In this document: piece by piece, positions 62,830 to 64,000 of the stretch
How the letters are laid out: every line of letters starts with the position of its first letter
How positions within the stretch are numbered: position 1 is the stretch's first letter
Assembly: GCF_007741495.1 (NCBI RefSeq)
Contig: NZ_CP036262.1
Span: forward strand, 3,472,001 to 3,536,000
Direction of reading: 5' to 3'
Length of the DNA: 64,000 nt
DNA from: Roseimaritima multifibrata
Lineage (GTDB): Bacteria > Planctomycetota > Planctomycetia > Pirellulales > Pirellulaceae
The notes under the pieces: generated by a model
Database searches by the model: none
What the model saw: the letters and a program-made list of their open reading frames with translations, nothing else
Told to the model about the DNA's origin: nothing
Translations under genes and position numbers: made by a program

Positions 62830-64000
62830 TCAAAGGGTTTCCACCGTTTGAATTCGGTCGGGAATGTCCACAACGAATTCGCGTTCGGCGCCGGTGATCG
62901 GCTCGTTCGTGGCCAATTGATGATTCAATGCTTCCAAGTCAGCATCGGAAGCGTCTGAATTTTTTGCCAGCCGATCGACAACCCTTTGCCGGAGCGTTTG
63001 AATATCTGCGTGGCATTCGAGGATCGCAAACGACACGCCCTCCTGCTCGGCAGTCTGTCGGAACCGTTCTCGTTCCCGCTGCTTCAGAAACGTTGCATCG
63101 ACAATAACGCTATAGCCTGCTTTGAGAATCTGTGAAGCCTGCGTTCGCAATCGTTCGTAAAGCTCGCGATTGGTGGCCTCGCTATAGAGAAGTTCTTTTT
63201 GGCTTTCGGTCGGCCGTTCGGTCGGTTTTAAACCAAAGTGCCGCTTCCGTTCGATATCGCTGCGCAGGCGAATCGCTTCACGCCGTTGGACAACCGATTC
63301 GCTGATCGTGGTTTTGCCACTTCCACTCAGCCCATGGGTGATCCATAGTCCAGGAGCTTGCCGCAGGGTGAACCGATAGGCCAGATCGACGTGCTTTCGG
63401 CAATCTTCTTTTGCCAACCGCTTTTCCTCGTCCGTCGCCCCTTGGTTCGAGCTCCGGATGGACGCGACCAGGGCGCGAACGATCGATCGGTAACATAGGT
63501 ACCAGCGGAGAAGTACGATCGATGAGTAATCACCGGTATGTTCAAAATAGGCATTGATAAAGCTGCGCGAAAGATCGAGGTGCCCTCGTGCGGCTAGGTC
63601 CATCGCGGTGAACGCGGAATCGCTCATGACATCGATGCAGCGAAGGCGTTTGTTAAATTCGATCCCATCAAACGGAATTAGGCGGCCGTTCCAATTCACC
63701 ACGTTTTGAAGATGCAAATCGCCGTGACATTCCCGGATGAAATGGTCTTCGGTTCGCGTTCGGAAGGCACTCGCGTGTTCACGTTGGAAGTCTTGCGACC
63801 AAGTACGAATCACTCGAAGTGTAGAGGCGGTTGTAGCGTCGCCCACTGGCTCAAGGGTTTGTAGAATCTCCGCCAAGTTCTGGGTGACAAAATCAGCCCA
63901 TCCTGCAGCGAATTCACCTTCGCAAATTTCTGCGGTCGAATGAAAATCAGCGATGGTCGCTGCAAGTTGAGAAATCTGTTCGGTCGTTACTTTGCCAGTT
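62830..64000 (-). CDS. APH-fold / P-loop kinase fusion (5' truncated by window edge)
   Basis: The frame stays open from base 64000 downward, so the N-terminus is outside the window; a TTG at 63876 is not a real start. First domain: aminoglycoside-phosphotransferase-like kinase with ECHGDLHLQNVV (catalytic loop H-G-D-x4-N) and IPFDGIEF (metal Asp). Second domain: AAA_33-type P-loop kinase with Walker A THGLSGSGKTTISES, RLRSDIERKRHFGL, VDATFLKQRERERFRQ and C-terminal LECHADIQTLRQRVVDR. Such bifunctional proteins are common next to universal stress proteins and phosphoketolase clusters. The substrate is unknown; antibiotic resistance is unlikely. Confidence 0.93.
   Translation of the reverse strand, partial: TGKVTTEQISQLAATIADFHSTAEICEGEFAAGWADFVTQNLAEILQTLEPVGDATTASTLRVIRTWSQDFQREHASAFRTRTEDHFIRECHGDLHLQNVVNWNGRLIPFDGIEFNKRLRCIDVMSDSAFTAMDLAARGHLDLSRSFINAYFEHTGDYSSIVLLRWYLCYRSIVRALVASIRSSNQGATDEEKRLAKEDCRKHVDLAYRFTLRQAPGLWITHGLSGSGKTTISESVVQRREAIRLRSDIERKRHFGLKPTERPTESQKELLYSEATNRELYERLRTQASQILKAGYSVIVDATFLKQRERERFRQTAEQEGVSFAILECHADIQTLRQRVVDRLAKNSDASDADLEALNHQLATNEPITGAEREFVVDIPDRIQTVETL

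Noticed and set aside
62830-64000. Antibiotic-resistance reading of the APH-like domain
   Set aside because: The fusion to a P-loop kinase and the stress/fermentation neighbours fit a metabolic kinase; resistance enzymes of this fold are single-domain and in other contexts.

Overview
The window looks like chromosomal DNA of a planctomycete of the Rhodopirellula/Pirellulaceae type. This is inferred from gene content, not from a marker gene. It carries three sulfatases of different subfamilies plus one broken one, a DUF1549-DUF1501-WD40 operon, an ECF sigma factor of the Rhodopirellula/Verrucomicrobium type with a FecR partner, a RedB-like protein next to a histidine kinase, a glycine-rich 'mu-protocadherin'-like surface protein, and many secreted hydrolases with Tat-like or Sec signal peptides. 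Gene density is moderate, with many 300-900 bp intergenic stretches. No tRNA, rRNA or CRISPR array was seen.

Layout. 1-5.6 kb: 3' end of a catalase gene, a CPA2 cation/proton antiporter, a decayed DUF1501 gene, a macrodomain-like protein and a small conserved-looking protein. 6-12.9 kb: secreted amidohydrolase, a RedB / membrane histidine kinase / Rcp1-type response regulator set, a uracil-DNA-glycosylase-fold protein and a 2Fe-2S ferredoxin. 13-18.8 kb: two tandem sialidase-like (Asp-box) secreted proteins sharing a 116-bp identical tract, then the ECF sigma/FecR pair. 19-27 kb: secreted alpha/beta hydrolases (one a double-domain protein), a sulfatase pseudogene and two divergent sulfatases. 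27-36 kb: a receptor-like Ser/Thr kinase with a urea-binding (UrtA-like) extracytoplasmic domain, a SnoaL-like secreted protein, a glycine-rich surface protein, a LssY_C protein and a third sulfatase. 37-50 kb: secreted sugar isomerase/epimerase-like, SGNH hydrolase and Gfo/Idh/MocA proteins, an acetyltransferase, two SDRs, small membrane proteins, a secreted amidohydrolase and the DUF1549-DUF1501-WD40 operon.

50.5-64 kb is the most coherent region. A double-domain universal stress protein diverges from a run of SpoIIAA-like protein, glycogen phosphorylase, acetate kinase, phosphoketolase and glycogen debranching enzyme. Opposing genes follow for a D-lactate-dehydrogenase-like enzyme, a dihydroorotate-dehydrogenase-like flavoprotein and an APH-P-loop fusion kinase that runs off the window. 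Together they would take stored glycogen to glucose-1-P, then to acetyl-phosphate, then to acetate plus ATP, with D-lactate as an electron sink: an energy-stress or low-oxygen module.

The intergenic DNA holds at least two families of dispersed repeats. One is a ~120-220 bp element around 18.8, 36.4 and 50.3 kb whose end motif (GCACGTCCC) recurs alone elsewhere, including a 191-bp element with perfect 12-bp terminal inverted repeats. The other is a short GGCCGGT...ACCGG-type palindrome found near several gene ends.
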